A stretch of 64,000 nucleotides of DNA from Bacillus methanolicus. Lineage in GTDB: Bacteria > Bacillota > Bacilli > Bacillales > Cytobacillaceae. Position 1 is the first letter of the stretch, and each line of letters begins with the position of its first letter. The notes beneath the pieces are model-generated. The model was not told the DNA's origin, did no database searches, and worked only from the letters and a program-made list of their open reading frames with translations. Made by a program: the position numbers and the translations under genes. The DNA lies in NCBI RefSeq assembly GCF_028888695.1, contig NZ_PNFF01000001.1, positions 753,501-817,500 of the forward strand. The letters are read 5' to 3'. Positions 1 to 8,471 of the stretch are shown piece after piece.

Positions 1-1
1 T

Positions 2-826
2 CATAATATAGCACTTGCACAAGATTATATTTCACAAGGAGGAATAGGCTTCGCCAAGACTGTTTTGGAAAAAGCACTTGGACCGGAACAGGCGTCTGCC
101 ATTATTAACCGTCTAACTTCTTCTCTCCAGGTCAGACCTTTTGACTTTGCGCGAAAGGCCGACCCGGCACAAATCTTGAATTTTATTCAAAATGAGCACC
201 CGCAAACAATTGCGTTAATACTGTCATATCTTGATGCAGCCCAAGCAGGACAAATACTCTCCGAGCTTCCGCAGGAAATGCAGGCTGATGTTGCGAGAAG
301 AATAGCAGAAATGGACAGAACATCTCCGGAAATTATTAATGAGGTGGAGCAGATCCTCGAAAGAAAACTTTCAGCAACGGTTACGCAGGATTATACACAA
401 ACAGGCGGCATTGAAGCAGTGGTGGAAGTTCTTAACGGAGTAGATCGGGCTACCGAGCGGACGATTTTAGAAGCACTCGAAATTCAAGATCCGGAATTAG
501 CTGAAGAAATCAAGAAAAGAATGTTTGTATTTGAAGACATTGTTACACTAGATAATCGTGCAATTCAGAGGGTCATCCGTGATTGTGAAAACGAAGATTT
601 GATGCTTGCATTGAAAGTTTCGAGTGATGAAGTTAGAGAGATCGTTTATAAAAATATGTCCCAACGTATGGTTGAAACATTCAAGGAAGAAATGGAATTA
701 ATGGGGCCGGTTCGCCTTCGTGATGTAGAAGAGGCCCAATCACGAATTGTCGCAATCATCCGCAGGCTTGAAGAGTCCGGAGAGATTATCGTCGCCCGCG
801 GCGGAGGAGATGATATCATTGTCTAG
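2..826 (+). CDS. fliG: Flagellar motor switch protein FliG (5' end outside window)
   Basis: FliG is the rotor protein of the C-ring that meets the stator and carries torque. The reading frame is open from base 2, so the N-terminal part (about 65 residues by comparison with B. subtilis FliG) lies upstream. What remains holds the middle domain with the EHPQT motif (bases about 200-220) and the C-terminal torque domain ending in the typical GGGDDIIV tail. The DNA before the first in-frame start already translates into family sequence (HNIALAQDYISQGG), which shows that the gene is cut by the window and does not begin near base 65. The stop overlaps the start region of fliH. Confidence 0.97.
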   Translation, partial: HNIALAQDYISQGGIGFAKTVLEKALGPEQASAIINRLTSSLQVRPFDFARKADPAQILNFIQNEHPQTIALILSYLDAAQAGQILSELPQEMQADVARRIAEMDRTSPEIINEVEQILERKLSATVTQDYTQTGGIEAVVEVLNGVDRATERTILEALEIQDPELAEEIKKRMFVFEDIVTLDNRAIQRVIRDCENEDLMLALKVSSDEVREIVYKNMSQRMVETFKEEMELMGPVRLRDVEEAQSRIVAIIRRLEESGEIIVARGGGDDIIV

Positions 827-1583
827 GTTAATCAAATCCTACTGGGCAAACCAGGAAAAAGACGGCAACAAAGTGATTTCGATTAAAGTATTGCGCCGAG
901 CTGAACTTGAAAATGAAAAACAAGCATTTGACTCAACAGATTCTGAAAGAAACAGCTTAATAGAGCAGGCGCACAAAGATGCAGAACAAATTGTTTCAAA
1001 AGCAAACGACCATGCGAGAATGATCAAAAGGCTGGTCGAAGATGAAAAGCTTGCTTGGGAACAAGAAAAAGCAGCCCTTATTGAACAAGCAAAACATGAA
1101 GGGTTTCAAGCGGGCTATAAAGAAGGAAGGCAAAAAGGATTTCAGGAATACAAAGAATCAATCGAGCTGGCCCGTGAAGTGATTGATTCAGCAAAAAATG
1201 ATTACAGACTGACCCTTGAGTCATCTGATAAAGCAATTTTGGAATTGGCACTTAAAGTATCTGAAAAAATACTTGGGAAAATAATCGATAGAAACGAAGA
1301 AGAATTTCTCCATCTTGTAAAAAGAGCATTAAAAGAAGCAAGAGAATATCGGGAAATTCAGTTGCATGTACACCCCATCCATTATGGATTTTTGCTGGCG
1401 CAAAAAGAAGAGCTGCTATCGATTTTCCCGAGAGAAACAAATTTTTATATTTATCCAGATGAAGATTTATCCAAAACAAGCTGCATTATAGAGTCAGCGA
1501 ACGGACGAATAGATGCAAGCATTGACAGCCAACTGGAACAAGTGAAAAAGAAGCTTTTTGAACTGTTGGAGAGTGAAGAATAA
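819..1583 (+). CDS. fliH: Flagellar assembly protein FliH
   Basis: FliH is the stator-like regulator of the export ATPase FliI and links it to the C-ring. The protein is charged and mostly helical, with a long predicted coiled coil (EEKLAWEQEKAALIEQAKHE region) and a GYKEGRQKGF stretch of the kind seen in the GxxxG part of FliH. Start choice is uncertain. GGAGG at 803-807 lies only 2 nt before ATG 810 but 11 nt before TTG 819, so TTG 819 is preferred; ATG 810 is the alternative and adds three residues. Either start overlaps the end of fliG by a few bases. The stop overlaps fliI by one base (TAATG), suggesting translational coupling. Confidence 0.9.
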   Translation: MSRLIKSYWANQEKDGNKVISIKVLRRAELENEKQAFDSTDSERNSLIEQAHKDAEQIVSKANDHARMIKRLVEDEKLAWEQEKAALIEQAKHEGFQAGYKEGRQKGFQEYKESIELAREVIDSAKNDYRLTLESSDKAILELALKVSEKILGKIIDRNEEEFLHLVKRALKEAREYREIQLHVHPIHYGFLLAQKEELLSIFPRETNFYIYPDEDLSKTSCIIESANGRIDASIDSQLEQVKKKLFELLESEE

Positions 1584-2899
1584 TGAGGATTGCCGGCTTA
1601 TTAAAGCAAATTGACCAAATAGATACCTTTAAGAGGTATGGAAGAGTGAAAAGGGTGATCGGGTTAATGATCGAATCCCAAGGCCCGCAAAGCTCTATTG
1701 GCGATGTTTGCTATATTTATGTCGGCAGTCAGAAAAAGCGGAAAATATTAGCTGAAGTTGTAGGTTTTAAAGAAGAGAATGTTATTTTAATGCCTTATAC
1801 AACTGTCAATGATATTTCGCCGGGATGTCTGGTAGAAGCAACGCTTAAGCCGCTGGAGGTAAAGGTTGGAGCCGCTTTAGTCGGAAAAGTAATTGATTCT
1901 TTAGGACTACCGCTGGACGGGTCTAGCCTTCCAAAAGGATTAACATCTGTTCCGACTGAACAGGCTCCTCCAAATCCTATGAGCAGACCGCCTATCTCAG
2001 AACCAATTGAAGTTGGAGTACGGCTGATAGACGGACTCTTGACTGTCGGAAACGGGCAGCGCGTCGGAATTTTTGCAGGGAGCGGTGTCGGAAAGAGCAC
2101 TTTGCTTGGCATGATCGCCCGTAATACAACGGCTGATTTAAACGTTATCGGTTTAATCGGGGAACGCGGGCGTGAAGTAAGAGAATTTATCGAACGCGAT
2201 CTTGGGCCGGATGGCCTAAAACGGTCTATTGTGGTTGTTGCTACATCAGATCAGCCTGCATTAATGCGGATTAAGGGAGCATATACGGCAACAGCGATTG
2301 CAGAATATTTCAGAGATCAAGGACTGAATGTCATGCTCATGATGGATTCGGTAACAAGGGTTGCCATGGCCCAGCGGGAAGTAGGGCTTGCGGTAGGCGA
2401 GCCGCCGACGACAAAAGGCTATACCCCTTCTGTGTTCGCTGTATTGCCGAAACTTCTTGAACGGACTGGAACAAATGAGAATGGTTCAATCACTTCATTT
2501 TACACTGTTCTTGTCGACGGCGATGACATGAACGAGCCGATCGCGGATACGGTACGAGGAATTTTAGACGGCCACTTTGTTTTAGACAGAGACCTTGCGA
2601 ATAAAGGCCAATACCCTGCCGTCAATGTTTTAAAAAGTATAAGCAGGGTTATGAATCATATTGTCTCTGATGGCCACATCAAAGCCGCTGAAAAGCTTCG
2701 GGAAATATTAAGCACCTACATAAATTCTGAAGATTTAATCAATATCGGCGCATATAAACGGGGATCATCGAAGGAAATAGATGAAGCGATCCGTTTATAT
2801 CCAAAGATTGTAACGTTTTTAAAACAATCAACGCATGAAAAAGTAACCATGCAAGAAAGTATCGAAGCACTATACCAATTAATTCAAGAGGGTGAATAA
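1583..2899 (+). CDS. fliI: Flagellum-specific export ATPase FliI
   Basis: FliI is the F1-beta-like ATPase of the type III flagellar export apparatus and works in the cytoplasm with FliH and FliJ. At 438 residues it is full length. The Walker A loop GSGVGKST is at about 166-173, the Walker B region is VMLMMDSVTR, and the signature PPTTKGYTPSVF is intact. The sequence aligns nearly end to end with B. subtilis FliI. The ATG overlaps the fliH stop by one base. The neighbours fliH and fliJ encode its direct partners. Confidence 0.98.
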   Translation: MRIAGLLKQIDQIDTFKRYGRVKRVIGLMIESQGPQSSIGDVCYIYVGSQKKRKILAEVVGFKEENVILMPYTTVNDISPGCLVEATLKPLEVKVGAALVGKVIDSLGLPLDGSSLPKGLTSVPTEQAPPNPMSRPPISEPIEVGVRLIDGLLTVGNGQRVGIFAGSGVGKSTLLGMIARNTTADLNVIGLIGERGREVREFIERDLGPDGLKRSIVVVATSDQPALMRIKGAYTATAIAEYFRDQGLNVMLMMDSVTRVAMAQREVGLAVGEPPTTKGYTPSVFAVLPKLLERTGTNENGSITSFYTVLVDGDDMNEPIADTVRGILDGHFVLDRDLANKGQYPAVNVLKSISRVMNHIVSDGHIKAAEKLREILSTYINSEDLINIGAYKRGSSKEIDEAIRLYPKIVTFLKQSTHEKVTMQESIEALYQLIQEGE

Positions 2900-2903
2900 T
2901 TTC

Positions 2904-3347
2904 ATGCGATACCATTATAAGTTTGAAAAGATTTTATCTCTGAAAGAAAGAGAAAAAGACGAAGCTTTAAATATTTATAATGAGTCAGTAAAAAAGTTTG
3001 AAGAAGCAGCAGAAAAACTGTATGAACTTCTGAAAAAGAAAGAAGAGTTAGAAGCCTATCAATCTTCGCGGCTCGTAAGCGGCCTTTCAGTTCAAGAAAT
3101 CAGGCATCATCAGCAGTTTATTGGAAATTTAGAAAAAAGTATTGAATATTATCAAAAAATGGTCATGAATGCCAGAAATCGAATGAACTTTTATCAAGAA
3201 AAATTGTTGGAAAAAAACATCGAAGTGAAAAAATACGAAAAAATTAAAGAAAAAGATTTCCTCCATTTTATTGAAGAACAAAAGAATTCAGAGGGCAAAC
3301 AAATGGATGATATCTCGATACAGCAATTTATGAATCGGGTAAACTAG
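2904..3347 (+). CDS. fliJ: Flagellar export chaperone-escort protein FliJ
   Basis: FliJ is the small coiled-coil stalk protein that sits in the FliI hexamer and helps deliver chaperone-substrate complexes to FlhA. The product is 147 residues, almost wholly charged coiled coil, and ends in MDDISIQQFMNR as in B. subtilis. ATG 2904 is chosen because AGAGGGTGA (2887-2895) is about 8 nt upstream and it gives the family N-terminus MRYHYKFEKIL. The upstream GTG at 2892 lies inside that ribosome site. Confidence 0.95.
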   Translation: MRYHYKFEKILSLKEREKDEALNIYNESVKKFEEAAEKLYELLKKKEELEAYQSSRLVSGLSVQEIRHHQQFIGNLEKSIEYYQKMVMNARNRMNFYQEKLLEKNIEVKKYEKIKEKDFLHFIEEQKNSEGKQMDDISIQQFMNRVN

Positions 3348-3355
3348 GTGATTCC

Positions 3356-3970
3356 ATGGAAAAAATTTTCGAAGAACAAGAAGAAAAAAAATACGGCCGA
3401 CTGCAGTGGTTCCTTTATGTCGTCGTGATCCCAATGCTGTTTGCACTTGTCGTTGCCCTCATCGTCATGACGTTTGCCGGAATAAATGTGTTTGATGCAG
3501 CAAAAGAGTACGGCAAAAAAATACCGGTTGTTTCAAATATATTTAATAATGAAAACTCGAAATCCATAACAGAAATCGAGCAAACGATGGTCGAGCTGGA
3601 AGGGGAAATAAAAGATAAGGAAGCAAAAATTAGCCGGCTTGAATCACAAATGCAAAACAAGGATCAAGAGATTGAAAGACTAAAACTTGAAAAAAAACGG
3701 CTTGAACGCCAAATCGATGAATTAGCGGCCATCCAGGAAGAAAACAAACGAGCATTTAAAGACATCGTACGCACATACGAAACAATGTCTGCCAAAAAGG
3801 CTGCACCAATTATTACTAAAATGAAAAACGAAGAAGCCTTAAAAATATTAACAAATATAAAAGCTGATACTCTTGCCAGCATCATGGAAAATATGTCTCC
3901 TGAAGAAGCAGCAAAATATACCGAACTTTTAACGAACGAAAAAGAAAATTTATCAGGAAATCCGGAATGA
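3356..3970 (+). CDS. ylxF: YlxF/MotE-like flagellar operon protein
   Basis: This is the YlxF protein of Bacillus fla/che operons. MotE-type relatives are thought to support motor function, but the role in Bacillus is not well defined. The sequence shows a short cytoplasmic N-terminus, one membrane segment (about residues 18-42, VVVIPMLFALVVALIVM), a long charged coiled coil (about 65-125) and a C-terminal helical part of the MgtE-N type with KMKNEEALKILTNI and SPEEAAKYTELL. It begins 8 bases after the fliJ stop behind a modest AGGTGAT site. Confidence 0.88.
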   Translation: MEKIFEEQEEKKYGRLQWFLYVVVIPMLFALVVALIVMTFAGINVFDAAKEYGKKIPVVSNIFNNENSKSITEIEQTMVELEGEIKDKEAKISRLESQMQNKDQEIERLKLEKKRLERQIDELAAIQEENKRAFKDIVRTYETMSAKKAAPIITKMKNEEALKILTNIKADTLASIMENMSPEEAAKYTELLTNEKENLSGNPE

Positions 3971-4000
3971 TGATTTATTGCTCTGAAAGGAGGTGAGGTC

Positions 4001-5266
4001 GTGGAAATCGGAGGATTAGGAGTTGTTCAATCGGTCATGGGAAGCCCTAAGCAAACGTCCTCGGAAAGAAGCATAGGAAACTTTGCGGGAGTTCTTGCAT
4101 CTTTCATAAAAGACACGTCCGCAGAAAATGGCATGATAAAAGAAACGGGAACAGGGCTTTCATCAGAGGAATTAACCGATCTCATTGATTTTCTTCAAGC
4201 TTTAGATTTGGCTGAGTTGGAAGGCGGATTGGATTTAATCGATCAAGTTCAAACAAGGAACGTTGATCATTTTCTCGAATTGATTCTCGGTTATTTGGGA
4301 ATGGACGATAAAAAATGGAGCACACTCGTCGATCGGATTCGTTCATTCGCAATGGATGCTGAGGGAAAACAAAACGCGATTGAAAGAATTTTTTCCGACC
4401 AAATCGATGGCAAAAAGTTAGATTTCGATCAATTTGAAATTTTATTGCCGATGGTTGTTGCCATTTTATCAAGTGCTGACCATTCATTTACGAAAGATGT
4501 AGCGGATGTTGCAAAAGCAGCTAAACTGTATGATTTGCTTTCCAATTATCATGAACCTTTTAATAGGAAGAACGACTTGAAGCTTCTTATAAAGCAAGTA
4601 GCAGAAAAACTTGAATCGATTTCATTTGTTCATCAACAAAATGGTTCAAAAATGGAATATCTCCGGAAAACTTTTACGCCGCTTGCCTCAGAATTAAATA
4701 ACCAAAATGTGAGCGAAAGAGCCTCCGAAATCAAACACAATTCGATCAAACATGATGGAACTTTTGGAACTGCTTTTCCGTTGAATCAAATGTCTAAAGC
4801 GGAGCAGCTTACGCTGATGCTCGATAATAAGGGAAAACATGTATCAACAGAGCAATTCATTCGGCAGTTTGAATCAATTTTAGCGAAGAGCCAGTTTACA
4901 AAATACGGAGGAACACAAAAACTCTTTCTTAAACTTTATCCGGAGCATTTAGGGTCAGTAAGAATTGAATTAATTCAAAAAGATCAATCAATTGTCGCCC
5001 GCATTTTGACAACGACCGGGGCAGCAAAAGATTCATTGGAATCGCAATTGCAAGGGTTAAAACAAGCGTTCAGCTCGCAAAACATTCAAGTTGACCGGAT
5101 TGAAATATCTCAGCAAATGACCCAGCAGGAACGACTTTTAAATCGTGACCCTCACCAGCAAGGGCAAGAAAGGCATCAAGAAAAGCATCAGCAAAATAAA
5201 GAGCATGAAAAGACAAAAGAGACTGCTCTCTCTTTTGAACAAATACTTCTTGACACGGAAGTTTAG
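4001..5266 (+). CDS. fliK: Flagellar hook-length control protein FliK
   Basis: FliK is a secreted molecular ruler that switches the export gate from hook to filament substrates. The N-terminal two thirds is poorly conserved. The C-terminal domain (about residues 300-375) has the FliK signature LFLKLYPEHLGSVRIEL followed by RIEIS. The last about 40 residues are very rich in Gln, His, Glu and Lys. The GTG start has a near-perfect AAAGGAGGTGA site 7 nt upstream. It is followed directly by flgD, the hook cap gene, as expected. Confidence 0.92.
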   Translation: MEIGGLGVVQSVMGSPKQTSSERSIGNFAGVLASFIKDTSAENGMIKETGTGLSSEELTDLIDFLQALDLAELEGGLDLIDQVQTRNVDHFLELILGYLGMDDKKWSTLVDRIRSFAMDAEGKQNAIERIFSDQIDGKKLDFDQFEILLPMVVAILSSADHSFTKDVADVAKAAKLYDLLSNYHEPFNRKNDLKLLIKQVAEKLESISFVHQQNGSKMEYLRKTFTPLASELNNQNVSERASEIKHNSIKHDGTFGTAFPLNQMSKAEQLTLMLDNKGKHVSTEQFIRQFESILAKSQFTKYGGTQKLFLKLYPEHLGSVRIELIQKDQSIVARILTTTGAAKDSLESQLQGLKQAFSSQNIQVDRIEISQQMTQQERLLNRDPHQQGQERHQEKHQQNKEHEKTKETALSFEQILLDTEV

Positions 5267-5275
5267 GTGAAAACA

Positions 5276-5701
5276 ATGGCAAATACGATTGATTCTTCAT
5301 TGTTGCTGTCAAATTATCAGCAAAACACACGGAAAACCGGTACAAACATTTTGGGGAAAGATGATTTTTTAAAGATTCTCATGACCCAGCTTCAAAATCA
5401 GGATCCGCTAAATCCGATGCAAGATAAGGACTTTATTGCCCAAATGGCCCAATTCAGCACGCTTGAACAGATTACAAATATGGGGAAATCGCTCGAAAAT
5501 TTCTTGAAGTCTCAAGAGCAAAATTACATGCTTCAAGCAAGCATGATGATTGGGAAAACCGTCACTTTTTTGGATGCAAATAATGAGGAAAAAACGGCAG
5601 TTGTTAAATCCGTCTCTTTCAAAGACGGCAAAACATTATTTCAACTTGATGACAACGAACATTCTAGCATTGATTCTTCTCAAATTATTAAAATTGAATA
5701 A
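5276..5701 (+). CDS. flgD: Hook-capping scaffold protein FlgD
   Basis: FlgD is exported and caps the growing hook so that FlgE subunits can polymerise. The product of 141 residues has the family core GKDDFLKILMTQLQNQDPLNP, DKDFIAQMAQFSTLEQ and a C-terminal beta part (IGKTVTFLD...). ATG 5276 has AGGTGA 5 nt upstream; a GTG nine bases earlier overlaps that site and is rejected. An unusual 178-base gap separates it from flgE. Confidence 0.95.
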   Translation: MANTIDSSLLLSNYQQNTRKTGTNILGKDDFLKILMTQLQNQDPLNPMQDKDFIAQMAQFSTLEQITNMGKSLENFLKSQEQNYMLQASMMIGKTVTFLDANNEEKTAVVKSVSFKDGKTLFQLDDNEHSSIDSSQIIKIE

Positions 5702-5718
5702 GCACAGGAATTGGTTCA

Positions 5719-5826
5719 ATGGACAAGCATGTTTTTCGTCCGATTCAAACAAAATTACGTAAACTCTCATCACATTCAATTCGGTTAAAAAGAGACGACC
5801 GCACCAAACAATTTTTTTCATTATAA
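5719..5826 (+). pseudogene. Probable 5' remnant of a small flagellar-operon gene
   Basis: The gap between flgD and flgE contains a 35-codon frame that begins MDKHVFRPIQT with AGGAA 8 nt upstream, and then stops. In several other Bacillaceae a small flagellar operon protein (the TIGR02530-type family, as I recall it) is encoded at exactly this position. The N-terminus here looks similar, but the conserved body of that family is missing. I infer a truncated leftover. It could also be a tiny real peptide or chance; no database search was possible. Confidence 0.4.
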
Positions 5827-5879
5827 TTGGAATCAGCCATTCGTCAAATAATACATATAATCGAAAGGAGTAGCTGATT

Positions 5880-6731
5880 ATGCTGCGTTCAATGTACTCC
5901 GGAATCAGCGGAATGAAAAACTTCCAAACAAAACTGGACGTAATAGGTAACAACATCGCGAATGTTAATACTTTCGGTTACAAAAAAGGCCGTGTAACGT
6001 TTAAAGACTTAGTATCGCAAACCATATCAGGTGCTAGTGGCCCTGCTAATAATATAGGTGGGGTAAATCCTAAACAAGTTGGATTAGGTTCAACACTTGC
6101 AACGATCGATACAGTACATACACAAGGGAGTATTCAAACCACAGGGCGACCATTAGATCTATCAATTTCCGGGGACGGGTACTTTGTATTAGCTCCAAAA
6201 ACGACTGGCACTAACAATTTTAATTCTTTAGATAAGAGTTTTACTAGAGCAGGTAATTTTTATCTCGACAAAGAAGGATACCTTGTAAATCAGGATGGGC
6301 TTTATCTGAAAGCTTATGCAGTAGGTACGAATGGAAATATAGATAAAAATTATTTCTCTGATATTAAAATTCCTATAAGCGCACAAAGTTTTAGCATTTC
6401 AGATAAGGGTGAAATTCAATATGTTGATGATACCGGAGCATTAAAATTAGCTGGTCAAATTATTATTGCAAAATTTGATAATAGTGAAGGGCTTCAAAAG
6501 GTGGGACAAAACCTTTTTAAAGAGTCAGCAAACTCTGGTATGGCAGATCCAAATGCACCGAAAGAAGGCGGGGCAGGGGCTATTGTTGCAGGTTCCCTTG
6601 AAATGTCCAACGTCGACCTTTCTGAGGAGTTTACGGAAATGATTACCGCTCAGCGCGGTTTTCAGGCAAATACTCGAATCATTACAACGTCTGATGAGAT
6701 TTTACAAGAACTCGTAAACTTGAAACGCTAA
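5880..6731 (+). CDS. flgE: Flagellar hook protein FlgE (FlgG-like)
   Basis: This is the hook subunit that forms the flexible joint outside the cell. The N-terminal rod-type motif MLRSMYSGISGMKNFQTKLD with NNIANVNTFGYKK, and the C-terminal helix NVDLSEEFTEMITAQRGFQANTR, are the D0 parts shared by all axial proteins. At 283 residues it matches the short hook proteins of Bacillus. The start has AAGGAG upstream. The surface-exposed middle part (about 6180-6480) is much richer in A+T (about 31% G+C by hand count) than both ends (45-48%). Confidence 0.95.
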   Translation: MLRSMYSGISGMKNFQTKLDVIGNNIANVNTFGYKKGRVTFKDLVSQTISGASGPANNIGGVNPKQVGLGSTLATIDTVHTQGSIQTTGRPLDLSISGDGYFVLAPKTTGTNNFNSLDKSFTRAGNFYLDKEGYLVNQDGLYLKAYAVGTNGNIDKNYFSDIKIPISAQSFSISDKGEIQYVDDTGALKLAGQIIIAKFDNSEGLQKVGQNLFKESANSGMADPNAPKEGGAGAIVAGSLEMSNVDLSEEFTEMITAQRGFQANTRIITTSDEILQELVNLKR

Positions 6732-6744
6732 TTTAAGGGAGGGG

Positions 6745-6775
6745 CAGGGCCATAGGGGGCAAGCCTTTGGCCCTG
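6745..6775 (+). promoter_or_regulatory. Hairpin between Shine-Dalgarno and flbD start
   Basis: The 8-base arms CAGGGCCA (6745-6752) and TGGCCCTG (6768-6775) pair perfectly around a 15-base loop. A strong purine run GGGAGGGG (6737-6744) ends immediately before the stem. The likely flbD start TTG 6785 lies 9 bases after it. If the stem forms, the ribosome site and start codon come into normal spacing; in the unfolded RNA they are about 40 bases apart. Function is inferred. Confidence 0.6.
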
Positions 6776-6784
6776 ATACATACA

Positions 6785-7003
6785 TTGATTAAGGTTACTA
6801 GACTGAATGGAAAACCTTTCATTATTAATGCAATATACATAGAAACGGTAGAATCGTTTCCTGATACGACCATTACACTGACAAACGGCCGCAAATATGT
6901 CGTGAAGGAGACAGAGGATCAAGTCTTGGAAATGGTTGCGAAATTCTACCAAACTGTCAACCTTCTTGGACAACAGTTGGAGGAAATTGAGGATGAAGAA
7001 TAA
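6785..7003 (+). CDS. flbD: FlbD-family flagellar protein (YlzI)
   Basis: This small protein of 72 residues is found next to fliL in Bacillus flagellar operons; its function is not established. The sequence IKVTRLNGKPFIINAIYIETVES with PDTTITLTNGRKYVVKE is typical of the FlbD family. TTG 6785 gives the family N-terminus but has no ribosome site directly in front; the GGGAGGGG site lies beyond a hairpin. TTG 6767 is the alternative, with a plain G run upstream. The gene end overlaps fliL by 11 bases. Confidence 0.85.
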   Translation: MIKVTRLNGKPFIINAIYIETVESFPDTTITLTNGRKYVVKETEDQVLEMVAKFYQTVNLLGQQLEEIEDEE

Positions 7004-7421
7004 TAAGCTGTTAAAGATCATGTTCATATTGCTAGTAGCAATCACTCTTGCAGGGGCTGTTGCGGTTGTGGCCGTATTGAAATTTACAGGTGAAAAAGAA
7101 CAAAAAGAGCCGACAATTGATGAAGTGCTTGAAATGTCAGTTGATGTTAAGGATATTGTTACGAATCTCGCCAGTGATGGCTTTATAAGAATATCATTTA
7201 AAATTCAAACAGACAGCAAAAAAGCAAAAGAAGAATTAGAGAAACGCGATTTTCAAGTGAGAAATATCATTATTCAAGAATTATCCGAGAAAAAAGCTGA
7301 AGAACTTCGAGGAAAAGAAGGAAAATTAAAACTAGAAGAAGACGTAAAAGATAAAATTAACAGCCTGATGCAAGAAGGGCAGGTTGTTAAGGTGTATATC
7401 ACCGAATCTCTCCTCCAATAA
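6993..7421 (+). CDS. fliL: Flagellar basal body-associated protein FliL
   Basis: FliL is a single-pass membrane protein that surrounds and supports the stator units at the basal body. The 142-residue product has a short basic N-terminus, one membrane segment (about residues 8-28, IMFILLVAITLAGAVAVVAV) and an extracellular domain ending in VYITESLLQ. ATG 6993 has GGAGG (6979-6983) 9 nt upstream, inside the end of flbD. Longer forms starting further upstream would lack a ribosome site. Confidence 0.93.
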   Translation: MKNNKLLKIMFILLVAITLAGAVAVVAVLKFTGEKEQKEPTIDEVLEMSVDVKDIVTNLASDGFIRISFKIQTDSKKAKEELEKRDFQVRNIIIQELSEKKAEELRGKEGKLKLEEDVKDKINSLMQEGQVVKVYITESLLQ

Positions 7422-7469
7422 AAAGATATTCAGAGGATGAATCAACAGAAATAATGGAGGTGAGATCAC

Positions 7470-8471
7470 ATGTCTGGAGAAATATTATCACAAAGTGAAA
7501 TTGATGCTCTGTTGTCTGCTCTTTCTACAGGGGAGATGAATGCAGATGAATTAAAAAAAGAGCAAACAGAGAAAAAAGTGAAAGTTTACGATTTTAAGAG
7601 AGCGCTGCGTTTTTCAAAAGACCAAATTCGCAGTTTAACACGCCTTCATGAAAACTTTGCGAGATTATTAACGACTTTTTTCTCTGCTCAGCTCAGAACA
7701 TATGTGCAAATCGGCGTTGCGTCAGCGGACCAGATTCCTTATGAAGAATTCATTCGTTCAATACCAAAGATGACAATATTGAATGTTTTTGAAGTTCCTC
7801 CGCTTGATGGTCGAATTATTATGGAAGTGAATCCGAATGTTGCTTACGCGATGCTGGACCGAATGATGGGCGGAAGAGGGACAAGTTTCAACAAAGTCGA
7901 AAACTTGACTGAAATTGAAGAAAAAATTATGTCAACCACATTTGAACGCGCCTTTGAATATTTGCGAGAGGCATGGGCAACGGTTGCAGATATTGATCCA
8001 ATTTTAACTGAGTTTGAAGTAAATCCTCAGTTTTTGCAAATGGTATCTCCCAATGAAACGGTTGTTGTTATCTCATTGAATACGACCATTGGGGAAACGA
8101 GCGGCATGATCAATATTTGTATTCCACACATTGTACTGGAGCCGATTATTCCAAAGCTTTCGGTACATTACTGGATGCAAACGGAGAAAAAAGAAAGAGA
8201 ACCGGAAGAAATTGCGATACTGGAGAAACGAATCCAAAATGCCGATGTTCCTGTGATCGCGGAACTTGGAACTTCAGAAATATCGATACAGGAATTTTTG
8301 TTGTTGGATGTTGGGGATGTGATTGAATTGAATCAGGCAATCGATCAACCGCTCTTAATAAAAATCGGTGAAATCCCTAAATTTTTAGGGCAGCCAGGTA
8401 AAGTAAATAAAAAGTTAGCCGTTCAAGTGTTAGAAACATTGAAGGGGGAAGATGACGATGATGAGCGATAA
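7470..8471 (+). CDS. fliM: Flagellar motor switch protein FliM
   Basis: FliM is the C-ring switch protein that binds phosphorylated CheY and, with FliG, sets rotation direction. The N-terminal CheY-binding peptide LSQSEIDALLSAL is at residues 6-18. The CheC-like middle domain (about 45-225) and the C-terminal SpoA/FliN-like domain (about 250-325) are both present in 333 residues. A strong GGAGGTGA site precedes ATG 7470. The end overlaps fliY, its partner in the switch. Confidence 0.97.
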   Translation: MSGEILSQSEIDALLSALSTGEMNADELKKEQTEKKVKVYDFKRALRFSKDQIRSLTRLHENFARLLTTFFSAQLRTYVQIGVASADQIPYEEFIRSIPKMTILNVFEVPPLDGRIIMEVNPNVAYAMLDRMMGGRGTSFNKVENLTEIEEKIMSTTFERAFEYLREAWATVADIDPILTEFEVNPQFLQMVSPNETVVVISLNTTIGETSGMINICIPHIVLEPIIPKLSVHYWMQTEKKEREPEEIAILEKRIQNADVPVIAELGTSEISIQEFLLLDVGDVIELNQAIDQPLLIKIGEIPKFLGQPGKVNKKLAVQVLETLKGEDDDDER

